34,906 nt of DNA from Bacteroidota bacterium (GTDB taxonomy: Bacteria > Bacteroidota > Bacteroidia > Flavobacteriales > Weeksellaceae). Below are positions 16,349 to 24,717 of this stretch, piece by piece; position 1 is the first letter of the stretch, and every line of letters begins with the position of its first letter. Both the position numbers and the translations under genes were made by a program. The notes under the pieces were generated by a model. It was not told the DNA's origin, did not search any database, and worked only from the letters and a program-made list of their open reading frames with translations. The stretch lies in assembly GCA_023399595.1 (NCBI GenBank), contig JAEWOR010000064.1, positions 1-34,906 of the forward strand. Direction: 5' to 3'.

Positions 16349-17953
16349 TTATAGTGGATTAATTCCGCCAGCATCTTTTATAGGATTTAGCGTTTGACTA
16401 AGTGCAATTTGCTCTCTGCGTCTGCGTTTTGCGATGAAGGCTTTTCCTTTCAATACACGAATCATACGAATTTGAGTGTATTTTGTTTTTCCAAATCGAT
16501 GAAAATAAACGTAAATTTGAATCAAAAATCCAGCATAAATAATATAACCTAAAAGCTTTTTATTGGCAACTAACATTGCGTTCAGTTGCATTGGTTTTAA
16601 CTGCTTCATTACCGCTTGTTGGCTAACTTGCAAACTGTCCCAATGTACCGCTAAATCTCCAATGGCTTGAATTTGAAACTGATATTGAATCCAAGAAAAC
16701 AACGCAGAAAAGAAACCTATCGTTATAAAAGATCTCCAACACAACACAAATCCGAAAGCGGGCAAAAGATCATTCACCTCCAATTTATCCATGGTGTAGT
16801 ACCAAACCGCGATAAACAAAGAACACATGCCATAGCCCTTCAAAAACATCGGAAGATACCAACGTTCAAAATTCATTTCCGGAACCATGGAAAAATAAAG
16901 GATAATGGTAAACATCAACATCGCTCCAAAGCCCGAAAAAACGAACATTCTTAAATTAATAGTATGTTTAAACCAAACAATGGCGACAATGGCACCAACA
17001 ATTAAACCTGGAATCATTAATAAATTCAGTTTAGCATTTGTCAATTGGTCGTATTGTAAAACCCCTATGGCAAAACTGGTTTGCATAGATCCTAGCGCCA
17101 TATAAATCCCTAAACAAAACAGCATGAACAAGCCATGAATGACGTTATTCTTTTTAAAAATATTGAAAGACAAAAACGGACGTTTCAAAAAAGATTGACG
17201 AACAATTAACAAAATAAAAGTCACCAAAAATCCAATGCTATTCCAAATGATATAAGACGAATTAAACCAATCCTGTTGTTTTCCGAAAGATAAAACATAA
17301 GAGAGCATGGTAAATGTCGCGATGAACATCAGCATACTCATCCAATCGATATAATACATCGGCATTTTCAGCGCAAATCTTTTATCGTGCATGAAAATCC
17401 AACTTATTAAAGCCAAAATCAAACAAATAATCGCTGTCAAAATGAAGAAATATTCCCAGTTGTATAGAATAGAATATTCAACCACGTAATAATTCACCAA
17501 TTGTGATAAGGTTAAAACAAAACCATAAAGAATGGAATAAAACGCGCCTCTACTCGGTGTTAGCATCATTAATGGAAGCATAAATTCCATTATCACAGCC
17601 ATTTTCAGGAAACCAATCAGCAAACAATTGATGATGATAATCCACGGATTGTCTGTTGTTCCGTTCACGAATAAGAGCAACGCCAGTAAAACCAGAATAA
17701 AAGTTACTTTATCTCGAATTTTAAAACGCAATTTTAAACGAACGGCAATAGGCATAATGGCTCCCATCCCAATAGATGAAGCAAAATTTGCCATCATATA
17801 ATATTCCATCATCGTTCCGGAATCACTCATCATGAAGGTCAGGTTTCCCGTATAAATTCCACTCATCGGCATCAAAATACCCGCAAAAAGTATAATGAGC
17901 AAAAGCTGAACAGGTTTGGGAACCCAATTATTAAATATACCTTGATTGTACAT
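16349..17953 (-). CDS. MFS multidrug exporter, EmrB/DHA2 type
   Basis: The inner-membrane pump of a tripartite efflux system, expected to expel drugs or toxic metabolites using the proton gradient. The 534-residue protein is almost entirely hydrophobic with about 14 predicted membrane helices, the count of the DHA2 family. The cytoplasmic N-terminal WVPKPVQLLLIILFAGILMPMSGIYTGNL start and the loop LKLRFKIRDKV after helix 2 agree with an MFS fold, though the classical GxLaDrxGrrkxl loop is poorly conserved, as is common in Bacteroidota DHA2 proteins. It is the last gene of the tolC-hlyD-MFS operon, separated from hlyD by 119 bp of heptad repeat. Substrate is unknown. Confidence 0.88.
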   Translation of the reverse strand: MYNQGIFNNWVPKPVQLLLIILFAGILMPMSGIYTGNLTFMMSDSGTMMEYYMMANFASSIGMGAIMPIAVRLKLRFKIRDKVTFILVLLALLLFVNGTTDNPWIIIINCLLIGFLKMAVIMEFMLPLMMLTPSRGAFYSILYGFVLTLSQLVNYYVVEYSILYNWEYFFILTAIICLILALISWIFMHDKRFALKMPMYYIDWMSMLMFIATFTMLSYVLSFGKQQDWFNSSYIIWNSIGFLVTFILLIVRQSFLKRPFLSFNIFKKNNVIHGLFMLFCLGIYMALGSMQTSFAIGVLQYDQLTNAKLNLLMIPGLIVGAIVAIVWFKHTINLRMFVFSGFGAMLMFTIILYFSMVPEMNFERWYLPMFLKGYGMCSLFIAVWYYTMDKLEVNDLLPAFGFVLCWRSFITIGFFSALFSWIQYQFQIQAIGDLAVHWDSLQVSQQAVMKQLKPMQLNAMLVANKKLLGYIIYAGFLIQIYVYFHRFGKTKYTQIRMIRVLKGKAFIAKRRRREQIALSQTLNPIKDAGGINPL

Positions 17954-17970
17954 TGTTTAGTATTTTTTTT

Positions 17971-18065
17971 GAGTCAAGAGACAAGAACCAAAAACTAAGA
18001 TTTTCATGTCTAAAAATCTCTCATCTTGACTCTTGATTCTTGATTCTTGATTCTTAGTTCTTAGC
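17971..18065. repeat. Heptad-repeat inverted repeat between two efflux genes
   Basis: The left arm is GAGTCAA, GAGACAA, GAACCAA, AAACTAA (17971-17998); the right arm is TCTTGAC, three TCTTGAT, TCTTAGT and TCTTAGC (18024-18065). The arms are complementary in type, giving a long imperfect hairpin inside the efflux operon. The right arm ends 7 bp before the hlyD stop codon on the minus strand. Confidence 0.85.
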
Positions 18066-18072
18066 TTTCTTT

Positions 18073-19221
18073 TTACTTTTCAAGTTTCAAAACCATGTTC
18101 ATTCCGGCTCTCAGTTGCTCAACTTTTTTAGAATCGTTTTTCTCAGTAAATTCAATTCTTACAGGAATACGTTGCTGAACTTTCACAAAATTCCCCGTAG
18201 AATTGTCTGTAGGAACGGCAGAATATTTAGAACCTGTCGCTGCGGAAATGGCAGTAACCACGCCTTCAAAGGATTGTCCACCCAAAGCGTCGGCGGTCAT
18301 GTTGATTTTGCTTCCCACTTGAATGTTTGGCATTTGCTTTTCTAAAAAATTAGCAGTAACCCATTTTTGACCGTTCAAAACAATAGTTCCAATCTGTTGT
18401 CCAGGTTGTATCAATTGTCCTTCAGAAATCGTTCTTCTTCCCATCACACCATCGTAAGGAGCGGTAATTACGGTGTAAGACAAATTGAGTTTTGCCATGT
18501 CCAAAGCGGCTTTTGTTCTTTTAATTTCGGCATCGTTAATTCCGATTTTAGATTTCACTTCCTGAGTAGAAAGTTGCGCTGATTGTTTCTGATTAATTAA
18601 TGTTTCGTAAGACGCTTTTGTAGCATCATATTCGGTTTTTACCGCATCGTATTGTTGTTTGGTAACCGCTTCCGCAGCCAACAAATTTTTATATCGGTTT
18701 AAATTTTGTTCTGCATTCCACAATCTTGCTTTGGCTCCTGCAATATTCGATTCCATTACATTGACGCTGTTCGAAACGGTATTTACAGAGTTTCCTGTCG
18801 CGTTTTTCTGAGCTAAAGCATTTTGATAAGCCGCTTCGGCTTGACCCAATTGTGTTAAAATTTCGCGATCATCCAAAACCAAAAGCGTGTCGCCTTTTTT
18901 CACGGCTTGATGTTCATTAAATTTTATCTCTTTAATATATCCAGAAACCCTTGTGTTAATGGGATTAATGAATTCTTCAACTTGTGCAGCTTCGGTGTAA
19001 TTTTTATCACCAATGTGGAAATATTGCGTCACCAACCAATAAATCCCGAAGCCAATAATCGCCAATACAACATAGTTGGTAATGGTAGATTTGGTTTTAT
19101 TTTTCTTATTTTGTTTTACCTTTTCGGTAGTCGTTGGTTTTGCAACATGCTGTGTTTTTGGTTCGGCAGGTTGTGCAGTTTGTTGTGTAGTATTTTCTTG
19201 TGGTGTATCCTTGTTTTCCAT
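18073..19221 (-). CDS. HlyD/EmrA-type membrane fusion protein
   Basis: The periplasmic adaptor linking the MFS pump to the TolC channel. A hydrophilic, Gln/Thr/Lys-rich N-terminus of about 46 residues is followed by one membrane helix (NYVVLAIIGFGIYWLV). Then come the biotinyl-lipoyl-like halves (VSGYIKEIKFNEHQAVKKGDTLLVLDD and YTVITAPYDGVMGRRTISEGQLIQPGQ) flanking a long alpha-helical hairpin with coiled-coil character (about residues 125-230), and a beta-barrel domain. This is the EmrA layout; 382 aa is normal. It starts 15 bp after the TolC-family gene stop and precedes the MFS gene, so the three are one operon. Confidence 0.93.
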   Translation of the reverse strand: MENKDTPQENTTQQTAQPAEPKTQHVAKPTTTEKVKQNKKNKTKSTITNYVVLAIIGFGIYWLVTQYFHIGDKNYTEAAQVEEFINPINTRVSGYIKEIKFNEHQAVKKGDTLLVLDDREILTQLGQAEAAYQNALAQKNATGNSVNTVSNSVNVMESNIAGAKARLWNAEQNLNRYKNLLAAEAVTKQQYDAVKTEYDATKASYETLINQKQSAQLSTQEVKSKIGINDAEIKRTKAALDMAKLNLSYTVITAPYDGVMGRRTISEGQLIQPGQQIGTIVLNGQKWVTANFLEKQMPNIQVGSKINMTADALGGQSFEGVVTAISAATGSKYSAVPTDNSTGNFVKVQQRIPVRIEFTEKNDSKKVEQLRAGMNMVLKLEK

Positions 19222-19236
19222 TGTAATTGTCAGTTT

Positions 19237-20541
19237 TTATAGCGTTCCTGTAGTTTTTAATAAGTTGTAATATTGATACAGAATATTGATTTCTGCATTG
19301 GCATAATCCAATTCGGATTGTAATTTTTGGTTCTGAGCATCCGTCATTTCAGCTTGTACAGCCAACTGATTGAGGTATTTAGCTTCTGTAATTTTGTAGT
19401 TTTCTTCGGCTAATTTTTTAGCTTCGTTCAGAATTTCAGCTTGTTGTATGGCTTCTTGATGTTTGATAAATGCAGCATTTACGGCGATGTCGATATTTTG
19501 TTCGGTAAGTGTTAAAGCTTCATTGGCCATTTCCTTTTGCATCTCGCCCAGTTTTACTTTTTCTTTGGTTTTGTACAGATTATCAATATTATAACTCAAA
19601 GAAACCCCAGCTTGCCAAGAATTGGTGTACATATCCATCGCGGGTGTTCTCGTGGTAATAGGTCTTTGCATATTGTAACCTCCAAAAGCACCAATGGTAG
19701 GCATTTTATCGGTATTAATGATTTCAATATTTTTGTCCGCCAATTGAATATTGGTTTGCGCAGATTTTAAAAGTGGATTGTTTTCCAACGCCAATTTTTT
19801 GAAGGAAGCAATGTCTAAATATTCCTGTTTTGCTTCGATATCTTCAACGGGAACAAGCTCTGTATCGGTTGGTAAACCCAAAGCGACATTCAATTGATAG
19901 TTTAAAATTTTACGATTGTTTTCTAAAACTAAAATCCCTTGATCCAAATTTTTAATCGCCAATTCCGCACGAATTACTTCGTTACGAGTCAGCATTCCTT
20001 GATTATAAAATTTTTGAATGTTTTTTAATCGTTCCTGAGCGAGTTTTTTGTTGTTTTTGTAAACTTCGGTTTGATTAATCAATCTGTAAATGTCCAGATA
20101 ATTAGAAGTCACCAGAAATTTTACATTTTGCTGATCTTTTGCTAGATCCAATTCCGCCAATTGCTCTCTTAAAGTGGATGCTTCAATAGATTTATTCACC
20201 AATCCGCCTTTAAAAATGAGTTGCTGCGCCTGTACAGAATACGTGCTTCCGTAATGTGGCATGCTCACTTTTGTAGAATTGGAAAAATCTTTATCGATAA
20301 TTAATGCATCTCCTAAAAAGAACTGACTTGTAGATGCCGTGATAGAAGGAAGTTTCTGCAATTTTGCCACTTCCGTTTGTTGTTGAGAAATAGAAATATT
20401 CTTTTCTGAAATCTTAAGCTGCTGATGGTTTTTTACCGCCATATCTGCAACTTGCTGAACAGACATTTCTACGCTTTGCGCACGAAAAAGCGATGAAAAG
20501 CCTACGAAAAGCAATCCCAACACTTTTATTTGTTGTTTCAT
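19237..20541 (-). CDS. TolC-family outer membrane efflux channel
   Basis: The outer-membrane exit duct of the pump. Residues 1-22 are a signal peptide (VLGLLFVGFSSLFRA, cut before QSVEMS). The 434-residue protein shows the duplicated OEP pattern of long amphipathic helices: VADMAVKNHQQLKISEKNISIS in the first half and LALENNPLLKSAQTNIQLADKNIEI in the second, with VSLSYNIDNLYKTKEKVKLGE preceding the final helices. It is the first gene of the efflux operon, behind a promoter with both consensus boxes and possible AraC half-sites. Gene order TolC, adaptor, MFS is common in Bacteroidota. Confidence 0.94.
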   Translation of the reverse strand: MKQQIKVLGLLFVGFSSLFRAQSVEMSVQQVADMAVKNHQQLKISEKNISISQQQTEVAKLQKLPSITASTSQFFLGDALIIDKDFSNSTKVSMPHYGSTYSVQAQQLIFKGGLVNKSIEASTLREQLAELDLAKDQQNVKFLVTSNYLDIYRLINQTEVYKNNKKLAQERLKNIQKFYNQGMLTRNEVIRAELAIKNLDQGILVLENNRKILNYQLNVALGLPTDTELVPVEDIEAKQEYLDIASFKKLALENNPLLKSAQTNIQLADKNIEIINTDKMPTIGAFGGYNMQRPITTRTPAMDMYTNSWQAGVSLSYNIDNLYKTKEKVKLGEMQKEMANEALTLTEQNIDIAVNAAFIKHQEAIQQAEILNEAKKLAEENYKITEAKYLNQLAVQAEMTDAQNQKLQSELDYANAEINILYQYYNLLKTTGTL

Positions 20542-20561
20542 TATACCTTGTTTTACGGCCG

Positions 20562-20592
20562 CAAAGTTAGGCTGCGCATAAGGTCAAACAAA
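20562..20592 (-). promoter_or_regulatory. Predicted promoter of the efflux operon
   Basis: On the minus strand TTTG (20589-20592) is separated by 19 bp from TAACTTTG (20562-20569), an exact match to the Bacteroidota -33/-7 arrangement, 20 bp before the TolC-family ATG. Confidence 0.75.
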
Positions 20593-20620
20593 TGTTTAAG
20601 AAAAGGAAAAAGATGTTTAA
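20592..20620. promoter_or_regulatory. Candidate AraC-regulator operator: two direct repeats
   Basis: ATGTTTAA occurs at 20592-20599 and 20613-20620, in the same orientation and 21 bp (two helical turns) apart, directly upstream of the -33 box of the efflux operon. Spacing and position match how AraC-family activators usually bind. The adjoining gene encodes such a regulator. The link is inferred, not shown. Confidence 0.5.
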
Positions 20621-20635
20621 AAGTAAGATTTATGC

Positions 20636-21466
20636 TTAGAATTGATTTCGGTATTCTTTGGGACTCAAGTTTTCATGTTTTTTAAAGAAATGAGAAAATG
20701 AATATTGATCGCTAAATTGTAATTGACTTGCGATTTCATTAATAGGTTTGGATGTTGATGAAAGTTGCGCTTTGGCTTCGTTTAAAATGAATTCATTAAT
20801 AATCTGGATCGCACTTTTTCCAAATATTTCTTTTAAAACTACCGTCAAATGTCGGCTTGATAACATTAATTTGTTGGCGTAAAATTCCACTGAACGTTCC
20901 TGTTTAAAATGAATACTAACCAATCGAATGAAACTGAGAGCCGTTTCCTGAGAGCGTGACATTTTTTGCTTGGAAATTTTCCTTTGATAAGAGACAATAT
21001 TGGCCAATTGATAAATGAAAGCAGTGAAAAAAGATTCCAAAACTTCCATTCCGTATTCTTGTTTTTCGCTGTTGGAAAGATAATACTGGATGTTCAAAAT
21101 ATTGTTCCAAAGCGCCATGAATTCGTTTTCTGTCGATTGATAACTTTTTCTTAGTTCCAGTTTTATGGCTCTAAAAGCGTTTAATCGATTGAATCTAAGG
21201 TTTAGTTTTTCAATGAATTCCCTTTCGTAGACAACAATTTGGATTTCTATATCCTTGCTGTATTCAATGATTTCATAAACGGAAGCCGTGTCCAATAAAA
21301 CAATGCTGAATTCGGAAAGATTGTGAATGTTAATTTGTTCTTTCAGCTTTAAATTTCCTTTTTTAAGCATGAAAAACGCAGGTTTGGTTGGATAATACGG
21401 ATGTCCAACGACCAAATGTTCCAAAAGGTTTTCCTGACTGAAAACTTTTATACCATCAAAATTCAC
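20636..21466 (-). CDS. AraC-family transcriptional regulator
   Basis: Probable activator of the adjacent efflux operon. The C-terminal 100 residues carry the two helix-turn-helix units of the family (VEFYANKLMLSSRHLTVVLKE and INEIASQLQFSDQYSFSHFF), ending with the hallmark KKHENLSPKEYRNQF. The N-terminal about 170 residues are a cupin-like sensory domain of unknown ligand (LKEQINIHNLSEFSIVLLD). No in-frame ATG precedes the conserved region; the frame opens at TTG 21472 and GTG 21466, and I prefer the GTG, giving MNFDGIKVF. It has its own promoter at 21482-21516, and ends 94 bp before the TolC-family gene. Confidence 0.9.
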   Translation of the reverse strand: MNFDGIKVFSQENLLEHLVVGHPYYPTKPAFFMLKKGNLKLKEQINIHNLSEFSIVLLDTASVYEIIEYSKDIEIQIVVYEREFIEKLNLRFNRLNAFRAIKLELRKSYQSTENEFMALWNNILNIQYYLSNSEKQEYGMEVLESFFTAFIYQLANIVSYQRKISKQKMSRSQETALSFIRLVSIHFKQERSVEFYANKLMLSSRHLTVVLKEIFGKSAIQIINEFILNEAKAQLSSTSKPINEIASQLQFSDQYSFSHFFKKHENLSPKEYRNQF

Positions 21467-21481
21467 AAGCAATTATTTGTT

Positions 21482-21516
21482 CAAAAGTAAGAATATTCTG
21501 TAAAAGAATTACAAAA
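21482..21516 (-). promoter_or_regulatory. Predicted promoter of the AraC-family gene
   Basis: Minus strand TTTTG (21512-21516), a 22-bp spacer, then TACTTTTG (21482-21489), matching TAnnTTTG. The -7 box ends 15 bp before the GTG start. The box falls just beyond the 3' end of the methyltransferase gene. Confidence 0.6.
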
Positions 21517-21517
21517 C

Positions 21518-22249
21518 TTACAAACTCAATTTCGCTAAATATGAATCTTCGCTTTGAAGTATTTTTTCAATTTTAAAACCATTATTTTCAGCAGCATTTT
21601 TCAAAGTTTCATAATCCAAATACAACCATTTTATTGGCTCTTCAGATTCGCCTTTGTAATGAACAATATAATCCAATTCGCCATAATATCCATCTGCGGG
21701 AATAAAAAATCCACCATCTTCATCTTGGTCAAACATATACAAAATATCCGTTCCATCGATTAAAATTTGACCTTTAGCATTCAACAAACTTTTCAATTTT
21801 TGAAGGTAAATATCAATCACATTCAGACTTTGGAAAATTCCCGTTCCGTTCATCAATAACAAAATGGTATCGAATTTTTCTTCCGAAAATTCCAGCATAT
21901 TTCCGCACCAGGTTTTGCGGATACCTCGAAGTTGACAAACTTCAATGGATTTCGGTGAAATATCTAAAGCTGTAACTTCTAAATTCTTATTATTTTGGAG
22001 ATATAAAGAATGCGAACCTGCTCCAGAACCTATATCCAACGTTTTTCCTTTAGAGAGAATCAATGCTTTTTGTTCAACTTCATTCATCGTTTCAAAATCT
22101 CTAAAAAGATATTCCACAGGAAGCTCATCCAATTCGGAAATGGAAGTTTCAGTTTGTAAATTCTCAGGATTTTCATTATGGTAGAAATCCCAAATTGCTT
22201 TTCCCATTAAATCTTTCATCTTCTTCAAAAAATTTTTCAAAAATACCAT
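21518..22249 (-). CDS. Class I SAM-dependent methyltransferase, substrate unknown
   Basis: The protein has the Rossmann-type methyltransferase core: motif I LDIGSGAGSH (residues 71-80), an acidic strand-2 end at VTALDISPKSIEVC, and EKFDTILLLMNGTGIFQSL as motif IV region. Small-molecule or lipid methylation is possible; nothing points to RNA or DNA (no NPPY). The frame starts at ATG 22249, but the second ATG at 22219 (MKDLMGKAIWDFYHNEN) is an equally good start since family members often begin with the WDFYH segment. 243 or 233 aa. It is divergent from the Mpo1-like pseudogene, 48 bp away, and runs into the AraC gene promoter. Confidence 0.85.
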   Translation of the reverse strand: MVFLKNFLKKMKDLMGKAIWDFYHNENPENLQTETSISELDELPVEYLFRDFETMNEVEQKALILSKGKTLDIGSGAGSHSLYLQNNKNLEVTALDISPKSIEVCQLRGIRKTWCGNMLEFSEEKFDTILLLMNGTGIFQSLNVIDIYLQKLKSLLNAKGQILIDGTDILYMFDQDEDGGFFIPADGYYGELDYIVHYKGESEEPIKWLYLDYETLKNAAENNGFKIEKILQSEDSYLAKLSL

Positions 22250-22297
22250 TTTGATTTTGAATTGAAAATTGATTAATTTAAATGAATAAAATTTATT

Positions 22298-22709
22298 ATG
22301 AGAAAAATTGATTTATTATTCGAAGAATACAGTGGGAGTCATCAAAATTCTACTAATAAAATCATTCATTGGATCTGTGTGCCGCTTATTTTTTGATGTA
22401 TTTTAGGTTTTATCTCTATCATTCCATCACCCCATTGTATTTGCAAATATTGGAGCAATTAGTATAGTTTATTTAGTCTGTATACTTTTTGTAACCGTTT
22501 TTTACTTCCGACTTTCTCCGAAAATAGCATTATTGATGATTGTTTTTCTGTCTGTTTTTGTAATTTCTTGGATTGGAGAGGTTTACGGACATAAAATTGA
22601 AGGTAAAAGACCAAGTTTTTAAAGGATTTACAATTTATTTTAATTGGTCCTATTTGGTCCTATTTGGTTGCTTCATTTTATCATGAAAAAAATAAACGTA
22701 AGCTACTAA
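22298..22709 (+). pseudogene. Decayed second copy of the Mpo1-like (DUF962) gene
   Basis: The first codons read MRKIDLLFEEYSGSHQNSTNK and continue IIHWICVPLIF, almost the same as the intact protein at 15720-16190. Then TGA replaces the Trp codon present in the intact copy. After PSPHC the frame shifts, and the sequence goes on as FANIGAISIVYLV and FVTVFYFRLSPK. About 25 residues around the central MEHLAYAVNIH motif are gone; GHKIEGKRPSF is kept and is followed by a stop, a second frameshift (KDLQFILIGPIW), and a 10-bp tandem duplication of TCCTATTTGG. The end still reads LLHFIMKKINVSY. With at least four disabling lesions this is a clear pseudogene. Confidence 0.93.
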
Positions 22710-22767
22710 AATGCTAAAATTTGTTGAAGAAAAAGTAGTTTATACTTTCAAAAAAGGTGTAATTTCA

Positions 22768-22775
22768 TTATTTTT
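22768..22775 (+). promoter_or_regulatory. Predicted -7 box of the parE operon
   Basis: TATTTTTG fits TAnnTTTG, 38 bp before the parE ATG. No -33 match at the right distance. Confidence 0.5.
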
Positions 22776-22813
22776 GTAAGATTACGAATTTTGAAGTTAA
22801 CACGACGCATTTT

Positions 22814-24697
22814 ATGAGTGAAAACAATGTTGTAAACTATTCCGAAGATAACATTAGAACCCTCGATTGGCAGGAGCATATCCGCTTACGTCCTGGTATG
22901 TATATTGGGAAATTAGGTGATGGGTCTTCTGCGGATGATGGTATTTATATTTTGCTTAAAGAAATCATTGATAATTCTATTGATGAATTTCGAATGAAAT
23001 CTGGAAAAAGGATTGAAATAAAAGTAGATGAAGGCAAGGTTTCTATTCGAGATTTTGGGCGAGGAATTCCTTTAGGTAAAGTGGTTGATGCTGTTTCCAA
23101 AATGAATACGGGGGGGAAATATGATTCCAAAGCCTTTAAAAAATCTGTAGGATTAAATGGGGTGGGTACGAAAGCCGTAAATGCACTTTCTGGATATTTT
23201 AAAGTTCGATCTTTCCGTGATGGAAAAATGAAAGTTGCGGAATTTTCTCGTGGTAATATTACTGAAAATCACCCTGAGAGAGATACTTCAGATAGAAATG
23301 GTACTGAAATTTCCTTTGTTCCAGACGCTGATATTTTCCTTAATTTTAAATTCAGAAAAGAGTATATCGAAAGAATGCTTCGCAATTATGCGTATCTGAA
23401 TCCTGGATTGAAAATTATTTTCAATGGAGAAACTTTTTATTCTGAAAATGGATTAAAAGACTTGCTAGAAGAAGAATTGGAAGGTGATATTTTGTATCCG
23501 ATTATTCATTTGCAGGATAATGATATTGAAGTGGCAATTACGCATTCTGACAGATCTCAAACGGAAACCTATTTTTCTTTTGTGAATGGACAAAATACTA
23601 CGCAAGGAGGAACACATCTTAATGCCTTTAGAGAAGCTTATGTAAAGACCATTCGTGAGTTTTTTAATAAGAATTTTGATGCTTCAGATGTTAGAAAATC
23701 TATTATTGCAGCTATTTCCATTAATGTGGAAGAGCCGGTTTTTGAATCTCAAACTAAAACTAAATTAGGCTCAAACGATATTGGTCCCAACGGTCCAACG
23801 GTAAGAACTTTTATTATTGATTTCTTAAAGAGCAAACTCGATAATTTTTTACATAAAAACCCTGAATTTGCAGATGCTATTCAAAGGAAAATTCTTATTT
23901 CAGAAAGGGAAAGAAAAGAGCTTTCTGGAATTCAAAAATTAGCAAGAGAAAGAGCAAAGAAAGTTTCTCTGCATAACAAAAAACTTAGGGATTGTCGTCA
24001 ACATTATAATGATCAAAAAGCGGAAAGAAAATCTGAAACTCAAATTTTCATCACGGAGGGTGATTCTGCATCTGGCTCTATCACAAAATCTAGAGATGTA
24101 GAAACCCAAGCCGTTTTTTCATTAAAAGGAAAACCTCTCAATTGTTACGGTTTGACCAAAAAAGTGGTGTACGAAAATGAAGAATTCAATCTTCTACAAG
24201 CTGCTTTAAATATTGAAGAAAGTCTTGAAGATTTGCGTTATAATCAAGTCATTATTGCAACTGATGCCGATGTAGATGGGATGCACATCCGTTTGTTGAT
24301 GATTACTTTCTTCTTGCAGTTTTTCCCGGATGTTATAAAAAATGGACATCTTTTTATTCTGCAAACGCCTTTATTTAGGGTAAGAAATAAAAAAGAAACC
24401 AGATATTGCTACAACGAGGAGGAAAGAATAAAAGCATTGAATGAATTGGGGAAAAATCCAGAAATCACTCGATTTAAAGGTTTAGGAGAAATTTCACCAG
24501 ATGAATTTAAACATTTTATTGCAAAAGATATTCGATTAGAGCCTGTTGTTATCGGGAAAGACCAAACTACAGATCAGTTATTGGAGTTTTATATGGGGAA
24601 AAATACACCAGATAGACAGTTGTTTATTTTGGAAAATCTTGTAGTGGAAGATCCTGATATTGATAAGAAAGTAATTCTTTCAAATGCAGAGTTGTAA
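22814..24697 (+). CDS. parE: DNA topoisomerase IV subunit B
   Basis: ATPase and Toprim subunit of a type IIA topoisomerase that unlinks daughter chromosomes. Seen: GHKL ATPase motifs (EIIDNSIDEF near 50-59, DFGRGIP, and the ATP lid GLNGVGTKAVNALS near 113-126), the transducer domain with VNGQNTTQGGTHLNAF, and Toprim with E415-GDSASG and the metal-binding D484-A-D486-V-D488. The Toprim region lacks the long insertion found in many GyrB proteins, and pairing with a parC-type gene downstream supports topoisomerase IV over gyrase. 627 aa is typical for Bacteroidota ParE. A small membrane protein gene starts 20 bp after it. Confidence 0.95.
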   Translation: MSENNVVNYSEDNIRTLDWQEHIRLRPGMYIGKLGDGSSADDGIYILLKEIIDNSIDEFRMKSGKRIEIKVDEGKVSIRDFGRGIPLGKVVDAVSKMNTGGKYDSKAFKKSVGLNGVGTKAVNALSGYFKVRSFRDGKMKVAEFSRGNITENHPERDTSDRNGTEISFVPDADIFLNFKFRKEYIERMLRNYAYLNPGLKIIFNGETFYSENGLKDLLEEELEGDILYPIIHLQDNDIEVAITHSDRSQTETYFSFVNGQNTTQGGTHLNAFREAYVKTIREFFNKNFDASDVRKSIIAAISINVEEPVFESQTKTKLGSNDIGPNGPTVRTFIIDFLKSKLDNFLHKNPEFADAIQRKILISERERKELSGIQKLARERAKKVSLHNKKLRDCRQHYNDQKAERKSETQIFITEGDSASGSITKSRDVETQAVFSLKGKPLNCYGLTKKVVYENEEFNLLQAALNIEESLEDLRYNQVIIATDADVDGMHIRLLMITFFLQFFPDVIKNGHLFILQTPLFRVRNKKETRYCYNEEERIKALNELGKNPEITRFKGLGEISPDEFKHFIAKDIRLEPVVIGKDQTTDQLLEFYMGKNTPDRQLFILENLVVEDPDIDKKVILSNAEL

Positions 24698-24717
24698 TTA
24701 ATAGCTATCTAAAAAAA

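Noticed and set aside
15469..18065. Heptad repeats as a possible CRISPR array
   Set aside because: Units are 7 bp and directly adjacent with no unique spacers, and no cas genes are present.
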